Shown one piece after another: positions 21,794 through 31,294 of a stretch of 64,000 nucleotides of DNA. How positions within the stretch are numbered: position 1 is the first letter of the stretch; each line of letters opens with the position of its first letter. This DNA is from Agarophyton chilense (Eukaryota; Rhodophyta; Florideophyceae; Gracilariales; Gracilariaceae), in NCBI GenBank assembly GCA_030374765.1, contig JARGXX010000095.1, positions 1,798,001 to 1,862,000 of the forward strand. The letters are read 5' to 3'. Made by a program: the position numbers and the translations under genes. The notes below the pieces were generated by a model. It saw only the letters and a list, made by a program, of their open reading frames with translations, did not search any database and was not told the DNA's origin.

Positions 21794-22209
21794 TCGAATG
21801 AAAGGGGGGGAGGGAGGGTAAGGGAAGGGGGGGGGGGGTGGCGTGGGGAGAGGGGGGGTGGGGGCGGGCGGGATGACGGGGAAGGCCCGCGGAGTGGCGA
21901 TGCGGGCGTGGTGACCGTTGTGTGGGGGGTGCGAGGGCCGTCGCTATGGAGGGTGACAGGGGGGCACACGCGATGTGACTTTCGATTCGAAAGCGCGGGG
22001 GCGGCGAGCAGCGTTGCTGTGAACACGTGGCCAGGTGGCGACAACGGACGTGGCACGCCATGTGAGCGCACACGCGACGTTTCTGCGGCTGCCAGATCCC
22101 CGCGTGCCTCCCTCCGCGCCGCCTTGACGCCCAACGCCCAATCGTGCCGCCGACAACGCGCCCATGCAATCGCCCGACAGTCAAGCCCACTGCCGCGCGC
22201 CACAGCACA
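21794..22209. promoter_or_regulatory. Bidirectional promoter with long G runs (kinesin / lycopene cyclase)
   Basis: About 415 bases separate the two divergent start codons and must hold both promoters. Positions 21803-21890 carry many plus-strand G runs, including a run of 12 or more, within the kinesin 5' leader. In the kinesin transcript these would read as C runs. No TATA box is evident. Confidence 0.55.
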
Positions 22210-23751
22210 ATGGCGCCCACCCACGCGCCCACCTCCATGCTCGCCTACGCGCCCGCTTTCGCGCTGCCTAGCGTCCTTCCGCGCGTGCATGTTTCGCTCA
22301 GTCGATCAGCGATTCCCGCGCGCGCCCCTTTGCGCGCCGCTACGCCACGCCGACGTGCACGCGGCCCGGTGCTGACAGCCTCACCGCAGTCAGCGGCTGT
22401 GCGCGCGGCAGCGCCCTCCACACCGTCTTCGCCGCCGTCCTTGTACGACGTGGTCGTCATTGGCGCCGGTCCCGCCGGGCTTTCCCTCGCAACTGCGCTC
22501 GGCGAGCGCGCGTTGCGCGTGCTGTGTACTGACGCTAACCTGCACGCCCCATGGCCAAATAACTACGGCACTTGGCTTGACGACCTTGAGCCACTTGGTT
22601 TGCAGGATTGTGTGTCGCATGTGTGGCCTCGCACGTCTGTCTACGTCAATCGCGATGGGCTCAAGCGGCTGCTTCCCCGCCAATACACCCGCGTAGACCG
22701 CCAGAGGCTCAAGGCTCGCCTCCTTCAACGCTGTGCCAGCTCTGGTAATGTCACACTGCTTGCCGATGCTGTCTCTTCTGTGCAACACGAGTCACAAGGT
22801 CCCAGTTATGTTCAGCTTCAAAATAACAACCCACAGCAGCCAGTAAGCCACGTTGCTGCACGTCTGGTGGTAGATGCCACCGGACACTCCCTCAAGTTCG
22901 TTGACGTGAAGCCGGGCAAGGTCCCCGGCTTTCAGGCAGCCTACGGTATTGAATGCATTGTCAGCGAAAAGGGCTATCCGTATGACACCAACGAGATGCT
23001 CCTTATGGACTACCGCGATGATCACATGCAAACCTCCGAAGACAAGCGCATCAGTCTCAAACAGCCCACCTTTCTATATGTTATGCCTTTGGATGGCGGC
23101 AAGGGAAGGCATGTGTTCTTCGAGGAAACGTCCTTAGTAGCCTCCCCAGCCATGGACTTTGATCTTCTCAAACAGCGTTTGTACAAGCGACTCAACTACT
23201 ACGGCGTACAGGTCGAAAGTGTCATTGAGGAAGAATTTTGCCTGATTCCTATGGGAGGTGAGAAGCCTGACCTTGACCAACGCACCATTGCTTTTGGTGG
23301 CGCTGCAGCGTTTGTGCATCCTGCCACCGGTTACATGATCGCGCGTGCGCTCAAACTTGCCAATCAAACTGCCCAGATTATAGTGGATCAACTGGAAAAA
23401 GGAGGGAATCCCGATCACATTTCTATTCGCATTTGGAAAAGCATTTGGAACGAGAGCCGAAACCACCAACGCGATTTCTTCAGCTTTGGCGGCGAGTACC
23501 TGCAGCATATTGACTTGCAAAAAACTCGAGATTTCTTCGCTGCTTTTTTCGATCTTCCTACCGAACAATGGGCAGACTTTCTATCTTTCAAGATGATGAA
23601 GCCGCTTGAAAGGCTATTATTCGGTCTCGGTGTATTTGTGAGAACGAGCAATAGTGTCCGCTTATCCTTAATGACGGACGCCTTGACTAAAGGAAGGCTT
23701 ACATTGCTTACATCCGTGCTTCCCTTGTACCAAGTCGATGATGAAGAATAG
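22210..23751 (+). CDS. Lycopene cyclase, plastid-targeted (epsilon-like features)
   Basis: Cyclises the ends of lycopene to make alpha- or beta-carotene in the plastid. From the Met at 22210 the protein has 513 residues. Residues 1-75 are rich in Ala, Pro, Arg and Ser and fit a transit peptide. The dinucleotide-binding motif VVVIGAGPAGLS is at about 81-92. It is followed by NNYGTW, MDYRD, FLYVMP, VFFEETSL, EEEFCLIPMGG and HPATGYMIARAL, all hallmark segments of the plant and cyanobacterial CrtL family. GLQDCVSHVW and MDYRD are closer to plant epsilon cyclases, while FFEETSLVA and CLIPMGG are closer to beta cyclases, so the ring type is not decided. An upstream in-frame Met (22144) would only lengthen the transit region. 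Its 3' end is 27 bases from the PTAR1-like gene. Confidence 0.93.
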   Translation: MAPTHAPTSMLAYAPAFALPSVLPRVHVSLSRSAIPARAPLRAATPRRRARGPVLTASPQSAAVRAAAPSTPSSPPSLYDVVVIGAGPAGLSLATALGERALRVLCTDANLHAPWPNNYGTWLDDLEPLGLQDCVSHVWPRTSVYVNRDGLKRLLPRQYTRVDRQRLKARLLQRCASSGNVTLLADAVSSVQHESQGPSYVQLQNNNPQQPVSHVAARLVVDATGHSLKFVDVKPGKVPGFQAAYGIECIVSEKGYPYDTNEMLLMDYRDDHMQTSEDKRISLKQPTFLYVMPLDGGKGRHVFFEETSLVASPAMDFDLLKQRLYKRLNYYGVQVESVIEEEFCLIPMGGEKPDLDQRTIAFGGAAAFVHPATGYMIARALKLANQTAQIIVDQLEKGGNPDHISIRIWKSIWNESRNHQRDFFSFGGEYLQHIDLQKTRDFFAAFFDLPTEQWADFLSFKMMKPLERLLFGLGVFVRTSNSVRLSLMTDALTKGRLTLLTSVLPLYQVDDEE

Positions 23752-23778
23752 TACAGTCCGTTTAGCTGTCTATAAAAT

Positions 23779-24531
23779 TCATGTCTGGTATTTATATAGT
23801 CTCTTGTGTATCACAATACTTTGACAACTCTTTCCATATCTCTCGTCCATATCGCAGAACCAACTTGTCTCGAGGTCGTGCTGGCCGCGCCTTCCTTCTG
23901 GGTCATTCGCCAACAAGGTTCTATGGTACCACCAGCCGGATGAGTCGGAAATATGTGTCCTCAACCACCTTCGACTCTGTTCTTGTTCTTTACGTATCAC
24001 AGCCGAGGTCATCCACGGGAGTACACGTGACCGATGTACTCCCGCATAATAGTTGTGTGGTTGTCGAGACGAGGCAAACCAAGCTAATTGCAGCTCGGCT
24101 TCCAACTGCTCTGGCGAGGGCGGGAACAGGAACGTGCGTAGGATCCACGCACGATGAGACCAACTCTCTGCGCTTTTCGGTGCTCTTGTTATCATTAGGC
24201 GATTGAACTCGAGTTCTGTAGGAACAGTCTCGAGTCTTGTTTGAACCTTCCTTGCATTCCATGCTGTCAGACTGTCAGGTGTACAGAGAAGCAAGGCCAT
24301 TGAAGCATTCATATCATCTCTGTTCTTTAGTAATCTAGTCGTGGAATGCGTATACAGTTTGGGTAGTACCCATGAGCTGATGCCGATGTAGCCCTGTCTT
24401 TGGACGAACGCAGAGACGGGCGTTTTCTGAGTGCATTCGGAAACGGGTTCTGTGACAATTCCGACTTCCTTGACTTGGAAGATGCGTTCAGAATGGAAAG
24501 CCTGTGCGATCAGAAGTATTAAACCGTCCAT
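23779..24531 (-). CDS. PTAR1: PTAR1-like protein prenyltransferase alpha subunit
   Basis: 250 residues with protein-prenyltransferase alpha-subunit repeats: PDSLTAWNARK (about 85-95), ELEFNRLMITRAPKSAESW then HRAWIL (about 107-131), and a later NYYAGVHRSRVL and SGWWYHRTLL. The RLMITRAPKSAESWSHRAW run is typical of PTAR1 rather than of the farnesyltransferase or Rab alpha subunits. In animals PTAR1 pairs with the Rab geranylgeranyltransferase beta subunit as GGTase-III, which modifies substrates such as YKT6. It is shorter than the human protein (about 400 residues), mainly at the C-terminus. No intron is needed. Convergent with the lycopene cyclase. PrimPol starts divergently about 290 bases away. 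Confidence 0.85.
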   Translation of the reverse strand: MDGLILLIAQAFHSERIFQVKEVGIVTEPVSECTQKTPVSAFVQRQGYIGISSWVLPKLYTHSTTRLLKNRDDMNASMALLLCTPDSLTAWNARKVQTRLETVPTELEFNRLMITRAPKSAESWSHRAWILRTFLFPPSPEQLEAELQLAWFASSRQPHNYYAGVHRSRVLPWMTSAVIRKEQEQSRRWLRTHISDSSGWWYHRTLLANDPEGRRGQHDLETSWFCDMDERYGKSCQSIVIHKRLYKYQT

Positions 24532-24820
24532 ATTTATGAGTCACCAGCTCTCCCTATCCTCGTGCGGCCGGGGTCTTACGAACAAAGTACCTGCTTTCCA
24601 AACCTTCTTCATTCCATTCCGGAAATGTCTGTGGTCTTATTCGCTTTGTTGAGCTGGAACCAGTTCCACTCGCGCTAGTAGAACATGCTCTGTTGAGCTA
24701 GCTAGAGAACGTGTGTGCATCATGAAATCCGCAAACGGCATTGCATGGTCTTGACCAGGTTATGACATGTGATCTTGCTGTCCGGGTTGTGACTTGCGCC
24801 GCAAAGCTTACCCTTGATAG

Positions 24821-26281
24821 ATGGCCTCAAAAGCAAAAACAGCTCTCAAAAAGACGAACAGTATGCGCCCGCCAAAAAGCCTATGCACCAACACCACGCA
24901 CATCTTCAGGAATACCATCGTCACAGGCAAACCGCGCATGTCTTCTCCAATCTCAACGTCCAAGTTTTATGCTCACAAACCCCGCTTTCGATACCAATTC
25001 AAATCGAAAAAATCTTTCAAGCAGGTGCTTCGCGCTGTTCGAAATGACGCTGATATTCTGGTAAACACTTTTCACACACAGCTGCAAGCGTTCGACCATG
25101 CCGATAAGGCCCCGATGCGCGTTCAGGTTTGGTCCAACGAGATTGACTCAAGTGGAAAAAGGCGATACCTGACTGCTTCTTACGATGCGTTTTGGCGCTT
25201 CTACTCACGCTGCATACGAAGGTCCAACATCCTTCACTTCTATGAAGTTATTCGAAGCCAGCGCGCATGCAAACTTTATTTTGACTTAGAGTACAAGCGT
25301 GCACAGAATACATGTGATTCTGAAACGATGATCGACAGCCTCGTAGAAGAAGTGTCAAAGCTAGCCAACCTGAGCCTCCAAAGACATTCAGAAAATGTTA
25401 TTGAGCTCGATTCAACGACGGATATTAAGTTTTCTCGCCATCTTGTGTTTCAAGACATCGCGTTTTATGACAACACACAGGCCGGGCTTTTTGCTCAAAA
25501 GGTCGTTGATCATTTGAAAGAACGAGACGAAAATCTGATTCTGGTAAACAAGGATGATACAAAGGTCTCGTTCGTTGACCTTAGCGTATATACTAAGAAC
25601 AGGTGTTTTCGAATCCTTGGGAGCTCCAAATTTGGAAAGTCCGCACATTTGCTTCCGTTTGGGCATGAGGGCGATCGATTATCGTTCTCAAAGCACTACT
25701 TCATGGGCAGTCTGGTGTGTAGCGTGATGAAAGGAGTCCCGATTCGAGGGAACCCGACTCCGTTGCAAACGAGTCTGAGAGTCAAAGTAGGACTGGGACA
25801 ATTATCTTCGACAGAAAGAAGGTTTGAGCAGAATCGTAAATCGCCACATCCAAGTGTGGACGAGTATGTGCTTTCAATAGTTGAGCCTCATGGTGGAGGA
25901 ATTTATGGCATAACAATTGTAGGGGAACACTTGCTTGTTTATGCCATCAAAGGCGGATACAAGTACTGTGCAAACATTGGAAGGCATCACAAGTCAAACA
26001 ATGTTCTTCTTTTAGCTGATATGGATAATAGGACCATGTATCAAAAATGCTTTGACCCAGACTGTCGAGGTTTTCGTTCTCCAAGCTGGGCAATGCCAGT
26101 CACAGTTATTGAGGAGATCAATGACGATGATTTGTATCGTTTAGCCAACGAAGTGGAGGATTTGGATGGGGGCTTAAGCGATAGTGCACTTAATGCAGTA
26201 ATAGATGGCACTTCGGGGCAAAAGGGAAAAAGTAGTCCAGAGAACATGACCATCAATCACCATGCGCACCGGCGCACATGA
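24821..26281 (+). CDS. PRIMPOL: PrimPol, DNA-directed primase-polymerase
   Basis: An archaeo-eukaryotic primase-type enzyme that re-primes stalled replication forks and bypasses lesions in nucleus and mitochondria. 486 residues, one exon. Motif I is KLYFDLEY with Asp 155 and Glu 157, motif II is KFSRHLVF with Ser 205 and His 207, and motif III is FVDLSVYTKNRCFRI with Asp 253, so all three metal and nucleotide motifs are intact. The C-terminal zinc module is complete: Cys 383, His 390, Cys 410 and Cys 415, in the order seen in the human enzyme (CANIGRHHKSNN, then QKCFDPDC). Human PrimPol is about 560 residues. The shortfall lies in the tail that binds RPA, which here is short and acidic (DDDLYRLANEVEDLD). 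A second Met at residue 15 is possible. Confidence 0.96.
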   Translation: MASKAKTALKKTNSMRPPKSLCTNTTHIFRNTIVTGKPRMSSPISTSKFYAHKPRFRYQFKSKKSFKQVLRAVRNDADILVNTFHTQLQAFDHADKAPMRVQVWSNEIDSSGKRRYLTASYDAFWRFYSRCIRRSNILHFYEVIRSQRACKLYFDLEYKRAQNTCDSETMIDSLVEEVSKLANLSLQRHSENVIELDSTTDIKFSRHLVFQDIAFYDNTQAGLFAQKVVDHLKERDENLILVNKDDTKVSFVDLSVYTKNRCFRILGSSKFGKSAHLLPFGHEGDRLSFSKHYFMGSLVCSVMKGVPIRGNPTPLQTSLRVKVGLGQLSSTERRFEQNRKSPHPSVDEYVLSIVEPHGGGIYGITIVGEHLLVYAIKGGYKYCANIGRHHKSNNVLLLADMDNRTMYQKCFDPDCRGFRSPSWAMPVTVIEEINDDDLYRLANEVEDLDGGLSDSALNAVIDGTSGQKGKSSPENMTINHHAHRRT

Positions 26282-26757
26282 AAAGCTTGCTTCGGATCAG
26301 GAAGCCTAGCCGCCTCTTCGGTGGATAGTAATATCGACATTATCTGCCCGTAGATACCACTGCCATGCACGTATGTACTCGAGCAATTCTGCAACACTGA
26401 ATTCTGACTAACCTCAACAATGAACATTCTACGTAAACTAGGTTCTTTCCATCGAGTATGCTTAGTCAAGAATCAGTCTCGTTTGACTACATCTCAACTG
26501 TTCCCACGCAGGAGTAATACTCCTCAAAGAGAATAGGTTAGATTGCGAATCGATAGTTCACTTACTGACTGAATTTGCAAGAAAGAGGAATTTGACGCAG
26601 AACTGCGACTGCGACAGGGATCGTCGTGTTCGATCCCCCACAGTTCAGGTGAAAGGTCACTCACTCTTGCTGCAAATGGAAGCGAATACTGATTATTGGA
26701 AAAATGCTTGCAACGATTGTTTTCCTTTTTTGAAGTTTTTGTTGGCATGATGTGCAC
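26257..26757 (-). CDS. Possible two-exon small protein, unknown
   Basis: The open frame from 26757 (or the Met at 26748) to 26566 reads like a real basic, Ser-rich protein (SLPFAARVSDLSPELWGIEHDD) and ends exactly at a strong donor, TCA/GTAAGTG. A plausible acceptor TTGCAG lies before 26388. In the matching phase exon 2 runs to a stop at 26257 and would overlap the 3' end of PrimPol by 25 bases. Another frame of exon 2 (reading LLEYIRAWQWYLRAD, stop at 26306) also looks protein-like, so the junction is unsure. I do not recognise the family. Confidence 0.25.
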
Positions 26758-27323
26758 CTTTAGTTCTCTTCAGATTCTACCGTTCTACCGGTCATTCCAG
26801 ACCGAGCGAGATCGGTTTACAACACTGTGAATAGTCACTTGAGTATGATACATGTACTTCAGGTCAGTGAGTCAGAACGGCACACGAGTCCTCTGACAGA
26901 TAACACATATTCTTGGAATATTTTGAGGAGAGGGAAATTCTTTTTGTAAATCCTTCATAACATTCTATTCGCCCTCGGAATGAGTAGGTAACGTTCTCAA
27001 AAAAGTAGCGACAAGTTGTCCTAGCTCTTTACGAAATTTCTCTGCCGTAGTGGCCAGAAGGCAAGTTTACATTTTTCTCCATGTCTACTTCAGAAGTATT
27101 TATCTTGTCTCACTTGATAGAAGTGCAACGAAAGAAAAGACAGTCCTTTTTCATTGTGGGGCTTTGGAGCCATTGAAGATATTCCTCGTGTTCGAAGATT
27201 ACCACATATCAAGTTTGCGATGAACGCACAAAGCATACTTCTCTTTTTTTCGCCAGGCCGCCCCTGTGCCCCAAGACAGGATTTTCCACATCAGTGCTCC
27301 CACTGTCTACCGTTGAATGAGCG
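26758..27323. other. Spacer, no gene seen
   Basis: A moderately AT-rich spacer between the small minus-strand candidate and the 3' end of the p24 gene. Nothing with a family-like frame on either strand. Confidence 0.4.
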
Positions 27324-28281
27324 TTAAACCATGCGTTTGTGCTCGAAGAAGTTACGGATGCGCATAATTTGAACTCCAGCGACAGCAAGTATGAGAACAC
27401 ATTCTATAACAGCCCATAAAGTGACTCTTCTTCTATTCTTATCCGCGGCTGTCAAAGCAGAAAATGTGATCATTGTTAGTGTACTCTGCAAAAACTTGTT
27501 CACCTTAACAGTCGTAGAGTTCAAGGATAATACTTACTTTCACGGTGATGGTGCTCTCTAGCTTTGAAGGCCTCAAGATCTATCCGTGCAGCGCTAACCA
27601 GGGAATTCAGTTTTTCAACGCTGTACACCATGTCATTCACGTGCTCTGTTGATGTGAGGGTCGGAAATATGTTAGTTGCTGCACACAACGAGGACGAACT
27701 TCAACCAAAAAGAAGAACAAACTCACCTTCTCTTGCAACATCAGACAAAGCAGAATCAGTTTCAGTATTGACCCAAAATGACACTTCCGTCTCAGTATAC
27801 GCGTTCTTAAAACAGAAACTATGCTCACCATCTTCAGTGGCAACAAAGTCGACTCTTCCTTCGCTTTGTGCGTCAAATTTCTGGATCTCACGCCCGCTTG
27901 GCGCATTTACATGAAGGTTAACATAGGCGCCATACCCCCATGAAAGAACGTCGAAAAACGCAAGGACTTTGTTCCCTGTGGTAGCATACTCGGCAAAATG
28001 GTTAGTCGCAGTCGTCGGTTCCATAAAATGGATACAATCACAAAGAAACGGTTTACCTCGAGGAAGAAGAATGATCTTCGAGACGTCCACGTCCACCCAG
28101 TTTTCGCTTTGAGCTTCGAGTGGCTGCCATTCACCTTGGATATTTACTTCTTACCTTTGTGGGTGATTTCATGGAAGCAAAGAGTTTCTTTTGGAGATAT
28201 CTTGAAGTTAAGAGCACTGACTGGTCTCGCGCAAAGAACAATCGCCAGAAGGATCGAACCGAATAGGAATGAACTCTTCAT
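27324..28281 (-). CDS. p24/TMED family cargo receptor (four exons)
   Basis: A type I membrane protein of COPI/COPII vesicles between ER and Golgi. Exons 28281-28155, 27975-27727, 27645-27538 and 27448-27324 join to 609 bases (202 residues). All introns are GT-AG (179, 81 and 89 bases). The signal peptide (MKSSFLFGSILLAIVLCARP) is followed by the mature start ALNFKISPKETLCFHE and a GOLD domain (FFDVLSWGYGAYVNLHV through GEHSFCFKNAYTE). Next come the coiled stretch EEHVNDMVYSVEKL, the HHHRETADKNRRRVTLW junction, one transmembrane segment and the short cytosolic tail RNFFEHKRMV with the FF and basic sorting signals. The second Cys of the GOLD disulphide is in SFCFKN. The subfamily is not decided. 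Confidence 0.9.
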
Positions 28282-28595
28282 TATTTGTTCCAAATTCGAA
28301 TGTATACAATATTGAGAAGAACTCGTCAGTCTGTGGTTGTGTTTCAATGCACAACAGACATGTATTAGGAAGAGCTATCTATCCGCAATAGAGCCAGGAA
28401 AGACGATGAAGAATTGAGGCCAGGCGCTGACCGGTATTGAAACTGCTGAAACATAAGTTGAAAAAGACGGGAGAAGGTGAAGGGCAGCGGTGCTTGTCAA
28501 TCATTCCAAAAAGTAGTCAAATCAGTACTTATTTTTGAAAAACATAGAAACCTTCTTATTTTCCAAAAACTCAATTTCCTCGAAAATTACACTGT

Positions 28596-29234
28596 CTATA
28601 AAAGAGTGCAGGAAGTCGTACGTGTGAAGCGTTTTGCTCCTTGCCTGGCTTTCCACCAGAAACGCAGCACAACAACAAATTAGAGAACTGGGTCGTTTTT
28701 AGAGACTGCGCCCGGCTGCGTTGTGTGTGCAAGATACAGTCCGCGAATTAACAGTAAATACACCCCGGGATTCTAAAGGAAATAATTCATAGACGTACCC
28801 TTCGTATATTTCTCCTCATACTTTGCTCCCTTTTCAACTTTCGCAAGTTCATGCACACTCTCTCTAGAGGCTCGACCCTTACGCACAGAGCAACGTTCTA
28901 ACGCAGTCTTCACACTCTGGTATAGAATGTCGTCTGCTGTCTCTGAGATGCTAACAGCATCACAGCCGTGTACGGTGACACGTACATCCTGTTAAACAAG
29001 GTAAGCGTAGAAACCAGCCAAATACAGAACGGAGAAAACAAAGGACCCTCCTGAATCGGAAGGAAAAAAGAGGCATAAAGGCAAGCTTTGAACAGGACAA
29101 AATGCAATCTGTCTCTAATTCGTCGAGAATACAATGTGTCATGCCATGAACTAAAGGCAGTATGAGAACTCTATGCAAACCGGCCGTCTCATTGTAAAAC
29201 GACTGGTCAGCGACCGGTTGGTTTTGATCGCCAT
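28596..29234 (-). CDS. Small basic protein, three exons (predicted)
   Basis: The central exon 28988-28799 reads 63 codons of convincing protein (VRVTVHGCDAVSISETADD, then ILYQSVKTALERC, then VHELAKVEKGAKYEEKYTK). It is bounded by an acceptor TTTAACAG and a donor GG/GTACGT. Exon 3 (28648-28596) restores the frame and ends RFTRTTSCTLL. Exon 1 (29234-29181, MAIKTNRSLTSRF) fits in phase, but its donor CCG/GTTTGC is weak, so the start is uncertain. The total is about 98 residues, basic at both ends. I do not recognise the family. Confidence 0.42.
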
Positions 29235-29646
29235 GTGCTTTATTTTCGTTCTTTTTGACAGTTTATCCCTCGTAGACAATACTTGTTAAGCAGGCCTTCA
29301 GTTTTCCTTGCTAGGTTCGTAGCGGAGTTTGTGCCAATCTTTTAAGAGAAATGCCCCTTTTTTAATAGTGGCTGGTGAACTAGGCCACTGAAACGAATTT
29401 CATCGGCAAAAGCAGACATAGAATCAGCAAATCATAGAACGCGGAAACGTATGAACATAAACTGTTTACGAGGCGAGGCGGCCGTTTCCGGCGCAAAGCA
29501 ACGTAAAACTGATGACGTCTTTTATCCATCCCCATCAATGGCAAAGCACAAGAAAGAAAACCGTGTGCCCTCGCTCAGCACCGCATGCCCTTAGCAAACC
29601 ATAACAAAATACAAGGAAGAAATGATGGACGAAACGTTGGATCCAT
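29235..29646. other. Spacer, no gene seen
   Basis: Lies upstream of the small three-exon gene and downstream of the DUF3067 gene. No family-like frame. Confidence 0.4.
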
Positions 29647-30397
29647 TCAGGTATTCATCTCCTCAAAGGCAGTGACTGATGCATCAATTCCAGGGATGGG
29701 AATGTTGATGGTAATACCAACCACAGCTGTTCACAGATTGATACAAAATGTCAGCAACTGGCCATCTTGAGCGGATGAGAATGATTCATGACGAATGAGG
29801 AGATGGTGTAAACTTACGTCTTTTCTTTGTGGATGCAATGTAGTCACAAAAATAGTCTACGGCGTCCCACTGGCGCAACAGCTGGGCAACCGCCTCACAA
29901 TGACATGCGAAATCATATTCGTCCATGTAGAAGCTCTGCTGCTCAAAATATCTCCACATAATCTACACAGATGCTGTGAGCACACACATCGGGATGACAA
30001 ACCGGCGCAAGACACAAATATCAAGACATACCTGTACATAAACGCGTCCACCGCGCTTCTGCGGCTGAACGTCGTACTCGACACCCCAGCGTTGTCTGAT
30101 AACAGCCCTCAAGGCCTCGCCGTCAAAAGTTTCGAAAACATCGGATTGAGGTTGCTCCTCGTCCACACCGAACAGCCCCTCCAACCGAGAGCGCATCTGG
30201 TCAACTCTCTGTCGCTCCTTCTGTTTGAACTCCTCCGCGTCAAACTCATCCGCCGCGGCGCGAACGACGGCCGGTTGGACCGTTTTCGCGTCGCATGCAC
30301 GCCGGGTGCACACCGCCGAGCGCGGGGGATACCGCGCTACAAACGAGCCGGCCGCCGCAAAGGCAAACGCGGCAGGTTCCATGACAACGAAAGCCAT
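29647..30397 (-). CDS. Plastid DUF3067 protein (three exons)
   Basis: Exons 30397-30032, 29962-29818 and 29726-29647 join to 591 bases (196 residues). Introns are 69 and 91 bases, both GT-AG. The first 45 or so residues are hydrophobic then basic (MAFVVMEPAAFAFAAAGSFV, with Phe near the start), as in red-algal plastid transit peptides. A charged helix follows (EEFKQKERQRVDQMRSRLEGL), then the DUF3067 core: GEALRAVIRQRWGVEYDV, VYVQIMWRYFEQQSFYMDEYDF, a VAQLLRQWDAV helix and the C-terminal PVVGITINIPI strand. DUF3067 is widespread in cyanobacteria and plastids and its biochemical role is unknown. The start at 30397 (GCCATGG) is preferred to the in-frame Met at 30571, which would put non-transit-like sequence first. 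Confidence 0.85.
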
Positions 30398-31294
30398 GGC
30401 AACGCCAATTACCCACGCGTCAAAGGATGTCTTTCGCGCGCATAGATACGTGACGCAGCCCACCACGCTCAGCGTTGGGCTTCGTGTGGGGCGGAAACGC
30501 GCCGTGGCACACCGAGAGCCACGAAGAACGTTTCGGATACAAGGCCGCAGCGCGCAGTTTGCTGCAGCCAATCAGCGTGGGCGCCGTCGATATGGAGGCG
30601 CCGCGCCACGGCTACATCCCCAAATTCTACAATGAGTGACTGTTGGCGCACGATGCGCCGTGCCTGTTGAGCGTCTTCTTCTTCGCTCACTCCGCGTCAA
30701 CCGGTTCAGAGTTACCTGTCGAGGTGGCTGACCCTATCCAAGCTCGTTCGCACTTTAGCAACAGCGTGATTACGTTAGAGGCCTCCTCATTCGGAGGCGT
30801 GGGTGGAGGCTAGTTATTGCCGCACGCGATCGCTCTATCTGCGGCGTTGTCGCCGCGCAAGTGTTCACGAGTGTGCGCTGCTTGGTCGCTGGAGCGTTCG
30901 ACTCGCAGTTCTGTGGCTCTTTGCGCCAAAATGCTGTGGAGATGACTTTTATGTTAACCCTATTCGGTCGACTCAGTGTTTCTGTTCGTCGCCGAACTTG
31001 ATCAGCCTGTACACCACTTCTCGCAGAAACCGTGTTGGCTCGTTCATCCATCCCCTGGAGCCCACGATCGAACCCAACCCATTGTGTCGAGTCAATCATC
31101 CGTCTGCTTGGTATGCTGTCAAAAAAGTTGTGAGTGGTCAATGTCATAAATCACTAGTTCGATCTGAAAATAAGCGCACCTCCCCTCATCACAAGCCGCC
31201 GTGATCACACGTACGTACTTGAGAAGACATCCCTCTTCTGTGAGGTTCCGTGGTTTCCCTTGTCGTACAAACCTTCTGTCGTTGTACTGAACGC
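30398..31294. other. Spacer, no gene seen
   Basis: Holds the promoter of the DUF3067 gene on one side and the 3' flank of the MYB gene on the other. An open frame at 30803-31204 has no protein-like features. Confidence 0.4.

Noticed and set aside
20998-22290. 430-codon minus-strand frame overlapping the kinesin start
   Set aside because: Out of frame with PLAT and CBM20, and produced by the G-rich promoter and GC-rich coding sequence. No domain.
26600-26650. TGTTCGATCCCCCA-like string suggesting a tRNA T-arm
   Set aside because: No A-box, no acceptor or anticodon stem can be formed upstream, and the minus strand there reads as an exon.
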